This document shows positions 46,634-59,942 of a DNA stretch of 64,000 nt, in pieces. Source of the DNA: Bathymodiolus brooksi. Its lineage: Eukaryota > Mollusca > Bivalvia > Mytilida > Modiolidae. The notes under the pieces are model-generated. The model saw only the letters and a program-made list of their open reading frames with translations. It was not told the DNA's origin and did no database searches. The stretch is taken from the NCBI GenBank assembly GCA_963680875.1, contig OY804579.1, positions 53,458,036-53,522,035 on the forward strand, given 5' to 3'. Each line of letters starts with the position of its first letter. Positions within the stretch are counted from its first letter, which is position 1. The translations under genes and the position numbers were made by a program.

Positions 46634-48547
46634 CTGAAACACAAAAATAGAAAATTATTGCTTTATGAAATAAACACTAAAATTCAGTAATGTTTCTATG
46701 AGAACCATTATTTATCAATAGTTAAACTAAGTCCTGCCGTAGCCGCCATTTTGAATTTCATATCGGAACAAAAAACGTAAAGTTTGTAGAGGACCATCCA
46801 ATGAACATTCTTGTACAGTTTGGCTTTAATCATATTTGTAGTTTCTGAGAAGAAGGCATTTGAACATTTTCCCATAGGGTCCAATGTTAATCTATGTCCT
46901 GCGGTGGTGGCCATCTTGAATTTTCGATCGGCATAAAAAAACAGAAACTTTGTAGAGGACCTTCCAATGATCATTCCTGGGCAGTTTGGATTCAATTGTC
47001 CAAGTGGTTTCAGAGAAGAAGCGTTTTGAAACATTTTTCCCATAGGGTCCAATGTTAAACTAAGTCCTGCCGTAGCCGCCATTTTGAATTTCATATCGGA
47101 ACAAAAAACCTTAAGATTGTAGAGGACCATCCAATGAACATTCATGTACAGTTTGGCTTTAATAATATTTGTAGTTTCTGAGAAGAAGGCATTTGAACAT
47201 TTTCCCATAGGGTCCAATGTTAATCTATGTATTGTGGTGGCGGCCATCTTGGATTTCCGATCGGCATAAAAAACATAAAATTTGTAGAGGACCTTCCAAT
47301 GATCATTCCTGGGCAGTTTGGTTTCAACTGTTCTAGTGGTTTCAGAGAAGAAGCGTTTTCAAACATTTCCCCCATAGGGTCCAATGTTAAACTAAGTCCT
47401 GCCGTAGCCGCCATTTTGAATTTCATATCGGAACAAAAAACGTAAAGTTTGTAGAGGACCATCCAATGAACATTCTTGTACAGTTTGGCTTTAATCATAT
47501 TTGTAGTTTCTGAGAAGAAGGCATTTGAACATTTTCCCATAGGGTCCAATGTTAATCTATGTCCTGCGGTGGTGGCCATCTTGGATTTCCGATCGGCATA
47601 AAAAACACACACCTTGTAGAGGACCTTCCAATGATCATTCCTGGGCAGTTTGGTTTCAATTATCCAAGTGGTTTCAGAGAAGAAGTGTTTTGAAACATTT
47701 TTCCCATAGGGTCCAATGTTAAACTAAGTCCTGCCGTAGCCGCCATTTTGAATTTTATATCGGAACAAAAAACGCAAAGTTTGTAGAGGACCATCCAATG
47801 AACATTCCTGTACAGTTTGGCTTTAATAATATTTGTAGTTTCTGAGAAGAAGGCATTTGAACATTTTCCCATAGGGTCCAATGTTAATCTATGTCCTGCA
47901 GTGGTGGCCATCTTGGATTTCGACCAGCATAAAAAACAGAAACTTTGTAGAGAACCTTCCAATGATCATTCCTGGGCAGTTTGGTTTCATCTGTCCAAAT
48001 CGTTTCAGAGAAGAAGCATTTTGAAACATTTTTCCCATAGGGTCCAATGTTAAACTAAGTCCTGCCGTAGCCGCCATTTTGAATTTCATATCGGAACAAA
48101 AAACGTATTGTTTGTAGAGAATCATCCAATGAACATTCATGTACAGTTTGGCTTTAATCATATTTGTAGTTTCTGAGAAGAAGGCATTTGAACATTTTCC
48201 CATAGGGTCCAATGTTAATCTATGTCCTGCAGTGGCGGCCATCTTGAATTTCCGATCGGCATAAAAAAACAGAAACTTTGTAGAGGACCTTCCAATGATC
48301 ATTCCTGGGCAGTTTGGTTTCAATTATCCAAGTGGTTTCAGAGAAGAAGCGTTTTGAAACATTTTCCCCATAGGGTCCAATGTTAAACTAAGTCCTGCCG
48401 TAGCCGCCATTTTGAATTTCATACCAGCACAAAAAACGTAAAGTTTGTAGAGGACCATCTAATGAACATTCATGTACAGTTTGGCTTTAATCATATTTGT
48501 AGTTTCTGAGTAGAAGGCATTTGAATATTTTCCCATAGGGTCCAATG

Positions 48548-51500
48548 TTAATCTATGTCCTGCGGTGGCGGCCATCTTGGATTTCCGACCGGCATAAAAA
48601 ACGGAAAATTTGTAGAGGACCTTCCAATGATCATTCCTGGGCAGTTTAGTTTCAACTGTCCAAGTGGTTTCAGAGAAGAAGCATTTTGAAACATTTTTCC
48701 CATAGGGTCCAATGTTAAACTAAGTCCTGCCATAGCCGCCATTTTGAATTTCATATCAGAACAAAAAACGTAAAGTTTGTAGAGGACCATCTAATGAACA
48801 TTCATGTACAGTTTGGCTTTAATCATATTTGTAGTTTCTGAGTAGAAGGCATTTGAATATTTTCCCATAGGGTCCAATGTTAATCTATGTCCTGCGGTGG
48901 CGGCCATCTTGGATTTCCGACCGGCATAAAAAACGGAAAATTTGTAGAGGACCTTCCAATGATCATTCCTGGGCAGTTTGGTTTCAACTGTCCATGTGGT
49001 TTCAGAGAAGAAGCATTTTGAAACATTTTTCCCATAGGGTCCAATGTTAAACTAAGTCCTGCCGTAGCCGCCATTTTGAATTTCATATCGGAACAAAAAA
49101 CCTTAAGATTGTAGAGGACCATCCAATGAACATTCATGTACAGTTTGGCTTTAATAATATTTGTAGTTTCTGAGAAGAAGGCATTTGAACATTTTCCCAT
49201 AGGGTCCAATGTTAATCTATGTATTGTGGTGGCGGCCATCTTGGATTTCCGATCGGCATAAAAAACATAAAATTTCTAGAGGACCTTCCAATGATCATTC
49301 CTAGGCAGTTTGGTTTCAATTATCCAAGTGGTTTCAGAGAAGAAGTGTTTTGAAACATTTTTCCCATAGGGTCCAATGTTAAACTAAGTCCTGCCGTAGC
49401 CGCCATTTTGAATTTTATATCGGAACAAAAAACGCAAAGTTTGTAGAGGACCATCCAATGAACATTCATGTACAGTTTGGCTTTAATCATATTTGTTGTT
49501 TCTGAGAAGAAGGCATTTGAACATTTTCCCATAGGGTCCAATGTTAATCTATGTCCTGCGGTGGTGGCCATCTTGGATTTCGACCAGCATAAAAAACAGA
49601 AACTTTGTAGAGAACCTTCCAATGATCATTCCTGGGCAGTTTGGTTTCATCTGTCCAAATCGTTTCAGAGAAGAAGCATTTTGAAACATTTTTCCCATAG
49701 GGTCCAATGTTAAACTAAGTCCTGCCGTAGCCGCCATTTTGAATTTCATATCGGAACAAAAAACGTATTGTTTGTAGAGAATCATCCAATGAACATTCAT
49801 GTACAGTTTGGCTTTAATCATATTTGTAGTTTCTGAGAAGAAGGCATTTGAACATTTTCCCATAGGGTCCAATGTTAATCTATGTCCTGCAGTGGCGGCC
49901 ATCTTGAATTTCCAATCGGCATAAAAAAACAGAAACTTTGTAGAGGACCTTCCAATGATCATTCCTGGGCAGTTTGGTTTCAACTGTCCAAGTGGTTTCA
50001 GAGAAGAAGCATTTTGAAACATTTTTCCCATAGGGTCCAATGTTAAACTAAGTCCTGCCATAGCCGCCATTTTGAATTTCATATCAGAACAAAAAACGTA
50101 AAGTTTGTAGAGGACCATCTAATGAACATTCATGTACAGTTTGGCTTTAATCATATTTGTAGTTTCTGAGTAGAAGGCATTTGAATATTTTCCCATAGGG
50201 TCCAATGTTAATCTATGTCCTGCGGTGGCGGCCATCTTGGATTTCCGACCAGCATAAAAAACGGAAAATTTGTAGAGGACCTTCCAATGATCATTCCTGG
50301 GCAGTTTGGTTTCAACTGTCCAAGTGGTTTCAGAGAAGAAGCATTTTGAAACATTTTTCCCATAGGGTCCAATGTTAAACTAAGTCCTGCCGTAGCCGCC
50401 ATTTTGAATTTCATATCGGAACAAAAAACCTTAAGATTGTAGAGGACCATCCAATGAACATTCATGTACAGTTTGGCTTTAATCATATTTGTAGTTTCTG
50501 AGAAGAAGGCATTTGAACATTTTCCCATAGGGTCCAATGTTAATCTATGTATTGTGGTGGCGGCCATCTTGGATTTCCGATCGGCATAAAAAACATAAAA
50601 TTTCTAGAGGACCTTCCAATGATCATTCCTAGGCAGTTTGGTTTCAATTATCCAAGTGGTTTCAGAGAAGAAGCGTTTTGAAACATTTTTCCCATAGGGT
50701 TCAATGTTAAACTAAGTCCTGCCATAGCCGCCATTTTGAATTTCATACCAGAACAAAAAACGTAAAGTTTGTAGAGGACCATCTAATGAACATTCATGTA
50801 CAGTTTGGCTTTAATCATATTTGTAGTTTCTGAGTAGAAGGCATTTGAATATTTTCCCATAGGGTCCAATGTTAATCTATGTCCTGCGGTGGCGGCCATC
50901 TTGGATTTCCGACCAGCATAAAAAACAGAAACTTTGTAGAGAACCTTCCAATGATCATTCCTGGGCAGTTTGGTTTCATCTGTCCAAATCGTTTCAGAGA
51001 AGAAGCATTTTGAAACATTTTTCCCATAGGGTCCAATGTTAAACTAAGTCCTGCCGTAGCCGCCATTTTGAATTTCATATCGGAACAAAAAACGTATTGT
51101 TTGTAGAGAATCATCCAATGAACATTCATGTACAGTTTGGCTTTAATCATATTTGTAGTTTCTGAGAAGAAGGCATTTGAACATTTTCCCATAGGGTCCA
51201 ATGTTAATCTATGTCCTGCAGTGGCGGCCATCTTGAATTTCCAATCGGCATAAAAAAACAGAAACTTTGTAGAGGACCTTCCAATGATCATTCCTGGGCA
51301 GTTTGGTTTCAACTGTCCAAGTGGTTTCAGAGAAGAAGCATTTTGAAACATTTTTCCCATAGGGTCCAATGTTAAACTAAGTCCTGCCATAGCCGCCATT
51401 TTGAATTTCATATCAGAACAAAAAACGTAAAGTTTGTAGAGGACCATCTAATGAACATTCATGTACAGTTTGGCTTTAATCATATTTGTAGTTTCTGAGT

Positions 51501-54500
51501 AGAAGGCATTTGAATATTTTCCCATAGGGTCCAATGTTAATCTATGTCCTGCGGTGGCGGCCATCTTGGATTTCCGACCAGCATAAAAAACGGAAAATTT
51601 GTAGAGGACCTTCCAATGATCATTCCTGGGCAGTTTGGTTTCAACTGTCCAAGTGGTTTCAGAGAAGAAGCATTTTGAAACATTTTTCCCATAGGGTCCA
51701 ATGTTAAACTAAGTCCTGCCGTAGCCGCCATTTTGAATTTCATATCGGAACAAAAAACCTTAAGATTGTAGAGGACCATCCAATGAACATTCATGTACAG
51801 TTTGGCTTTAATCATATTTGTAGTTTCTGAGAAGAAGGCATTTGAACATTTTCCCATAGGGTCCAATGTTAATCTATGTATTGTGGTGGCGGCCATCTTG
51901 GATTTCCGATCGGCATAAAAAACATAAAATTTCTAGAGGACCTTCCAATGATCATTCCTAGGCAGTTTGGTTTCAATTATCCAAGTGGTTTCAGAGAAGA
52001 AGCGTTTTGAAACATTTTTCCCATAGGGTTCAATGTTAAACTAAGTCCTGCCATAGCCGCCATTTTGAATTTCATACCAGAACAAAAAACGTAAAGTTTG
52101 TAGAGGACCATCTAATGAACATTCATGTACAGTTTGGCTTTAATCATATTTGTAGTTTCTGAGTAGAAGGCATTTGAATATTTTCCCATAGGGTCCAATG
52201 TTAATCTATGTCCTGCGGTGGCGGCCATCTTGGATTTCCGACCGGCATAAAAAACAGAAAATTTGTAGAAAACCTTCCAATGATCATTCCTGGGCAGTTT
52301 GGTTTCAACTGTCCAAGTGGTTTCAGAGAAGAAGCATTTTGAAACATTTTTCCCATAGGGTCCAATGTTAAACTAAGTCCTGCCGTAGCCGCCATTTTGA
52401 ATTTCATATCGGAACAAAAAACCTTAAGATTGTAGAGGACCATCCAATGAACATTCATGTACAGTTTGGCTTTAATAATATTTGTAGTTTCTGAGAAGAA
52501 GGCATTTGAACATTTTCCCATAGGGTCCAATGTTAATCTATGTCCTGCGGTGGTGGCCATCTTGGATTTCCGACCAGCATAAAAAACAAAAATTTGTAGA
52601 GGACCTTCCAATGATCATTCCTGGGCAGTTTGGTTTCAACTGTCCAAGTGGTTTCAGGGAAGAAGCATTTTGAAACATTTTTCCCATAGGGTCCAATGTT
52701 AAACTAAGTCCTGCCGTAGCCGCCATTTTGAATTTCATATCGGAACAAAAAACCTTAAGATTGTAGAGGACCATCCAATGAACATTCATGTACAGTTTGG
52801 CTTTAATAATATTTGTAGTTTCTGAGAAGAAGGCATTTGAACATTTTCCCATAGGGTCCAATGTTAATCTATGTCCTGCAGTGGCGGCCATCTTGAATTT
52901 CCGATCGGCATAAAAAAACAGAAACTTTGTAGAGGACCTTCCAATGATCATTCCTGGGCAGTTTGGTTTCAATTATCCAAGTGGTTTCAGAGAAGAAGCG
53001 TTTTGAAACATTTTTCCCATAGGGTCCAATGTTAAACTAAGTCCTGCCGTAGCCGCCATTTTGAATTTCATACCAGAACAAAAAACGTAAAGTTTGTAGA
53101 GGACCATCTAATGAACATTCATGTACAGTTTGGCTTTAATCATATTTGTAGTTTCTGAGTAGAAGGCATTTGAATATTTTCCCATAGGGTCCAATGTTAA
53201 TCTATGTCCTGCGGTGGCGGCCATCTTGGATTTCCGACCGGCATAAAAAACGGAAAATTTGTAGAGGACCTTCCAATGATCATTCCTGGGCAGTTTAGTT
53301 TCAACTGTCCAAGTGGTTTCAGAGAAGAAGCATTTTGAAACATTTTTCCCATATGGTCCAATGTTAAACTAAGTCCTGCCATAGCCGCCATTTTGAATTT
53401 CATATCAGAACAAAAAACGTAAAGTTTGTAGAGGACCATCTAATGAACATTCATGTACAGTTTGGCTTTAATCATATTTGTAGTTTCTGAGTAGAAGGCA
53501 TTTGAATATTTTCCCATAGGGTCCAATGTTAATCTATGTCCTGCGGTGGCGGCCATCTTGGATTTCCGACCGGCATAAAAAACGGAAAATTTGTAGAGGA
53601 CCTTCCAATGATCATTCCTGGGCAGTTTGGTTTCAACTGTCCATGTGGTTTCAGAGAAGAAGCATTTTGAAACATTTTTCCCATAGGGTCCAATGTTAAA
53701 CTAAGTCCTGCCGTAGCCGCCATTTTGAATTTCATATCGGAACAAAAAACCTTAAGATTGTAGAGGACCATCCAATGAACATTCATGTACAGTTTGGCTT
53801 TAATAATATTTGTAGTTTCTGAGAAGAAGGCATTTGAACATTTTCCCATAGGGTCCAATGTTAATCTATGTATTGTGGTGGCGGCCATCTTGGATTTCCG
53901 ATCGGCATAAAAAACATAAAATTTCTAGAGGACCTTCCAATGATCATTCCTAGGCAGTTTGGTTTCAATTATCCAAGTGGTTTCAGAGAAGAAGTGTTTT
54001 GAAACATTTTTCCCATAGGGTCCAATGTTAAACTAAGTCCTGCCGTAGCCGCCATTTTGAATTTTATATCGGAACAAAAAACGCAAAGTTTGTAGAGGAC
54101 CATCCAATGAACATTCATGTACAGTTTGGCTTTAATCATATTTGTTGTTTCTGAGAAGAAGGCATTTGAACATTTTCCCATAGGGTCCAATGTTAATCTA
54201 TGTCCTGCGGTGGTGGCCATCTTGGATTTCGACCAGCATAAAAAACAGAAACTTTGTAGAGAACCTTCCAATGATCATTCCTGGGCAGTTTGGTTTCATC
54301 TGTCCAAATCGTTTCAGAGAAGAAGCATTTTGAAACATTTTTCCCATAGGGTCCAATGTTAAACTAAGTCCTGCCGTAGCCGCCATTTTGAATTTCATAT
54401 CGGAACAAAAAACGTATTGTTTGTAGAGAATCATCCAATGAACATTCATGTACAGTTTGGCTTTAATCATATTTGTAGTTTCTGAGAAGAAGGCATTTGA

Positions 54501-57500
54501 ACATTTTCCCATAGGGTCCAATGTTAATCTATGTCCTGCAGTGGCGGCCATCTTGAATTTCCAATCGGCATAAAAAAACAGAAACTTTGTAGAGGACCTT
54601 CCAATGATCATTCCTGGGCAGTTTGGTTTCAACTGTCCAAGTGGTTTCAGAGAAGAAGCATTTTGAAACATTTTTCCCATAGGGTCCAATGTTAAACTAA
54701 GTCCTGCCATAGCCGCCATTTTGAATTTCATATCAGAACAAAAAACGTAAAGTTTGTAGAGGACCATCTAATGAACATTCATGTACAGTTTGGCTTTAAT
54801 CATATTTGTAGTTTCTGAGTAGAAGGCATTTGAATATTTTCCCATAGGGTCCAATGTTAATCTATGTCCTGCGGTGGCGGCCATCTTGGATTTCCGACCA
54901 GCATAAAAAACGGAAAATTTGTAGAGGACCTTCCAATGATCATTCCTGGGCAGTTTGGTTTCAACTGTCCAAGTGGTTTCAGAGAAGAAGCATTTTGAAA
55001 CATTTTTCCCATAGGGTCCAATGTTAAACTAAGTCCTGCCGTAGCCGCCATTTTGAATTTCATATCGGAACAAAAAACCTTAAGATTGTAGAGGACCATC
55101 CAATGAACATTCATGTACAGTTTGGCTTTAATCATATTTGTAGTTTCTGAGAAGAAGGCATTTGAACATTTTCCCATAGGGTCCAATGTTAATCTATGTA
55201 TTGTGGTGGCGGCCATCTTGGATTTCCGATCGGCATAAAAAACATAAAATTTCTAGAGGACCTTCCAATGATCATTCCTAGGCAGTTTGGTTTCAATTAT
55301 CCAAGTGGTTTCAGAGAAGAAGCGTTTTGAAACATTTTTCCCATAGGGTTCAATGTTAAACTAAGTCCTGCCATAGCCGCCATTTTGAATTTCATACCAG
55401 AACAAAAAACGTAAAGTTTGTAGAGGACCATCTAATGAACATTCATGTACAGTTTGGCTTTAATCATATTTGTAGTTTCTGAGTAGAAGGCATTTGAATA
55501 TTTTCCCATAGGGTCCAATGTTAATCTATGTCCTGCGGTGGCGGCCATCTTGGATTTCCGACCAGCATAAAAAACAGAAACTTTGTAGAGAACCTTCCAA
55601 TGATCATTCCTGGGCAGTTTGGTTTCATCTGTCCAAATCGTTTCAGAGAAGAAGCATTTTGAAACATTTTTCCCATAGGGTCCAATGTTAAACTAAGTCC
55701 TGCCGTAGCCGCCATTTTGAATTTCATATCGGAACAAAAAACGTATTGTTTGTAGAGAATCATCCAATGAACATTCATGTACAGTTTGGCTTTAATCATA
55801 TTTGTAGTTTCTGAGAAGAAGGCATTTGAACATTTTCCCATAGGGTCCAATGTTAATCTATGTCCTGCAGTGGCGGCCATCTTGAATTTCCAATCGGCAT
55901 AAAAAAACAGAAACTTTGTAGAGGACCTTCCAATGATCATTCCTGGGCAGTTTGGTTTCAACTGTCCAAGTGGTTTCAGAGAAGAAGCATTTTGAAACAT
56001 TTTTCCCATAGGGTCCAATGTTAAACTAAGTCCTGCCATAGCCGCCATTTTGAATTTCATATCAGAACAAAAAACGTAAAGTTTGTAGAGGACCATCTAA
56101 TGAACATTCATGTACAGTTTGGCTTTAATCATATTTGTAGTTTCTGAGTAGAAGGCATTTGAATATTTTCCCATAGGGTCCAATGTTAATCTATGTCCTG
56201 CGGTGGCGGCCATCTTGGATTTCCGACCAGCATAAAAAACGGAAAATTTGTAGAGGACCTTCCAATGATCATTCCTGGGCAGTTTGGTTTCAACTGTCCA
56301 AGTGGTTTCAGAGAAGAAGCATTTTGAAACATTTTTCCCATAGGGTCCAATGTTAAACTAAGTCCTGCCGTAGCCGCCATTTTGAATTTCATATCGGAAC
56401 AAAAAACCTTAAGATTGTAGAGGACCATCCAATGAACATTCATGTACAGTTTGGCTTTAATCATATTTGTAGTTTCTGAGAAGAAGGCATTTGAACATTT
56501 TCCCATAGGGTCCAATGTTAATCTATGTATTGTGGTGGCGGCCATCTTGGATTTCCGATCGGCATAAAAAACATAAAATTTCTAGAGGACCTTCCAATGA
56601 TCATTCCTAGGCAGTTTGGTTTCAATTATCCAAGTGGTTTCAGAGAAGAAGCGTTTTGAAACATTTTTCCCATAGGGTTCAATGTTAAACTAAGTCCTGC
56701 CATAGCCGCCATTTTGAATTTCATACCAGAACAAAAAACGTAAAGTTTGTAGAGGACCATCTAATGAACATTCATGTACAGTTTGGCTTTAATCATATTT
56801 GTAGTTTCTGAGTAGAAGGCATTTGAATATTTTCCCATAGGGTCCAATGTTAATCTATGTCCTGCGGTGGCGGCCATCTTGGATTTCCGACCGGCATAAA
56901 AAACAGAAAATTTGTAGAAAACCTTCCAATGATCATTCCTGGGCAGTTTGGTTTCAACTGTCCAAGTGGTTTCAGAGAAGAAGCATTTTGAAACATTTTT
57001 CCCATAGGGTCCAATGTTAAACTAAGTCCTGCCGTAGCCGCCATTTTGAATTTCATATCGGAACAAAAAACCTTAAGATTGTAGAGGACCATCCAATGAA
57101 CATTCATGTACAGTTTGGCTTTAATAATATTTGTAGTTTCTGAGAAGAAGGCATTTGAACATTTTCCCATAGGGTCCAATGTTAATCTATGTCCTGCGGT
57201 GGTGGCCATCTTGGATTTCCGACCAGCATAAAAAACAAAAATTTGTAGAGGACCTTCCAATGATCATTCCTGGGCAGTTTGGTTTCAACTGTCCAAGTGG
57301 TTTCAGGGAAGAAGCATTTTGAAACATTTTTCCCATAGGGTCCAATGTTAAACTAAGTCCTGCCGTAGCCGCCATTTTGAATTTCATATCGGAACAAAAA
57401 ACCTTAAGATTGTAGAGGACCATCCAATGAACATTCATGTACAGTTTGGCTTTAATAATATTTGTAGTTTCTGAGAAGAAGGCATTTGAACATTTTCCCA

Positions 57501-58177
57501 TAGGGTCCAATGTTAATCTATGTCCTGCAGTGGCGGCCATCTTGAATTTCCGATCGGCATAAAAAAACAGAAACTTTGTAGAGGACCTTCCAATGATCAT
57601 TCCTGGGCAGTTTGGTTTCAATTATCCAAGTGGTTTCAGAGAAGAAGCGTTTTGAAACATTTTTCCCATAGAGTCCAATGTTAAACTAAGTCCTGCCGTA
57701 GCCGCCATTTTGAATTTCATACCAGAACAAAAAACGTAAAGTTTGTAGAGGACCATCTAATGAACATTCATGTACAGTTTGGCTTTAATCATATTTGTAG
57801 TTTCTGAGTAGAAGGCATTTGAATATTTTCCCATAGGGTCCAATGTTAATCTATGTCCTGCGGTGGCGGCCATCTTGGATTTCCGACCGGCATAAAAAAC
57901 GGAAAATTTGTAGAGGACCTTCCAATGATCATTCCTGGGCAGTTTAGTTTCAACTGTCCAAGTGGTTTCAGAGAAGAAGCATTTTGAAACATTTTTCCCA
58001 TATGGTCCAATGTTAAACTAAGTCCTGCCATAGCCGCCATTTTGAATTTCATATCAGAACAAAAAACGTAAAGTTTGTAGAGGACCATCTAATGAACATT
58101 CATGTACAGTTTGGCTTTAATCATATTTGTAGTTTCTGAGTAGAAGGCATTTGAATATTTTCCCATAGGGTCCAATG
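48548..58177. repeat. 4649-bp (14 x 332) higher-order repeat, two copies
   Basis: Variant landmarks repeat at a fixed 4649-bp distance: 48548/53197, 48880/53529, 49320/53969, 49549/54198, 50208/54857, 50872/55521, 51537/56186, 52201/56850, 52538/57187, 53197/57846. Inside each copy a 1329-bp (4-unit) sub-period is also visible (50208 and 51537). A private variant CCATATGGTCC marks units near 53,353, 57,999 and 58,331. It shows one further single-unit duplication at the end of the second copy. Confidence 0.9.
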
Positions 58178-59942
58178 TTAATCTATGTCCTGCGGTGGCG
58201 GCCATCTTGGATTTCCGACCGGCATAAAAAACGGAAAATTTGTAGAGGACCTTCCAATGATCATTCCTGGGCAGTTTAGTTTCAACTGTCCAAGTGGTTT
58301 CAGAGAAGAAGCATTTTGAAACATTTTTCCCATATGGTCCAATGTTAAACTAAGTCCTGCCATAGCCGCCATTTTGAATTTCATATCAGAACAAAAAACG
58401 TAAAGTTTGTAGAGGACCATCTAATGAACATTCATGTACAGTTTGGCTTTAATCATATTTGTAGTTTCTGAGTAGAAGGCATTTGAATATTTTCCCATAG
58501 GGTCCAATGTTAATCTATGTCCTGCGGTGGCGGCCATCTTGGATTTCCGACCGGCATAAAAAACGGAAAATTTGTAGAGGACCTTCCAATGATCATTCCT
58601 GGGCAGTTTGGTTTCAACTGTCCATGTGGTTTCAGAGAAGAAGCATTTTGAAACATTTTTCCCATAGGGTCCAATGTTAAACTAAGTCCTGCCGTAGCCG
58701 CCATTTTGAATTTCATATCGGAACAAAAAACCTTAAGATTGTAGAGGACCATCCAATGAACATTCATGTACAGTTTGGCTTTAATCATATTTGTAGTTTC
58801 TGAGAAGAAGGCATTTGAACATTTTCCCATAGGGTCCAATGTTAATCTATGTATTGTGGTGGCGGCCATCTTGGATTTCCGATCGGCATAAAAAACATAA
58901 AATTTCTAGAGGACCTTCCAATGATCATTCCTAGGCAGTTTGGTTTCAATTATCCAAGTGGTTTCAGAGAAGAAGCGTTTTGAAACATTTTTCCCATAGG
59001 GTTCAATGTTAAACTAAGTCCTGCCATAGCCGCCATTTTGAATTTCATACCAGAACAAAAAACGTAAAGTTTGTAGAGGACCATCTAATGAACATTCATG
59101 TACAGTTTGGCTTTAATCATATTTGTAGTTTCTGAGTAGAAGGCATTTGAATATTTTCCCATAGGGTCCAATGTTAATCTATGTCCTGCGGTGGCGGCCA
59201 TCTTGGATTTCCGACCGGCATAAAAAACAGAAAATTTGTAGAAAACCTTCCAATGATCATTCCTGGGCAGTTTGGTTTCAACTGTCCAAGTGGTTTCAGA
59301 GAAGAAGCATTTTGAAACATTTTTCCCATAGGGTCCAATGTTAAACTAAGTCCTGCCGTAGCCGCCATTTTGAATTTCATATCGGAACAAAAAACCTTAA
59401 GATTGTAGAGGACCATCCAATGAACATTCATGTACAGTTTGGCTTTAATAATATTTGTAGTTTCTGAGAAGAAGGCATTTGAACATTTTCCCATAGGGTC
59501 CAATGTTAATCTATGTCCTGCGGTGGTGGCCATCTTGGATTTCCGACCAGCATAAAAAACAAAAATTTGTAGAGGACCTTCCAATGATCATTCCTGGGCA
59601 GTTTGGTTTCAACTGTCCAAGTGGTTTCAGGGAAGAAGCATTTTGAAACATTTTTCCCATAGGGTCCAATGTTAAACTAAGTCCTGCCGTAGCCGCCATT
59701 TTGAATTTCATATCGGAACAAAAAACCTTAAGATTGTAGAGGACCATCCAATGAACATTCATGTACAGTTTGGCTTTAATAATATTTGTAGTTTCTGAGA
59801 AGAAGGCATTTGAACATTTTCCCATAGGGTCCAATGTTAATCTATGTCCTGCGATGGTGGCCATCTTGGATTTCCGATCGGCATAAAAAACACACACCTT
59901 GTAGAGGACCTTCCAATGATCATTCCTGGGCAGTTTGGTTTC

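Larger units (their letters stand above)
32042..49946. repeat. Segmental duplication, copy 2 (colinear part)
   Basis: Near-identical second copy of the first 17.9 kb, in direct orientation. All seven Sidekick exons, all SINEs and MITEs and the MULE remnant are present at the same relative places, so every insertion predates the duplication. The only coding difference I saw is a synonymous Phe codon change in the largest exon (11,102 versus 43,148). After about 49.9 kb the satellite arrangement differs from copy 1. Confidence 0.95.
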
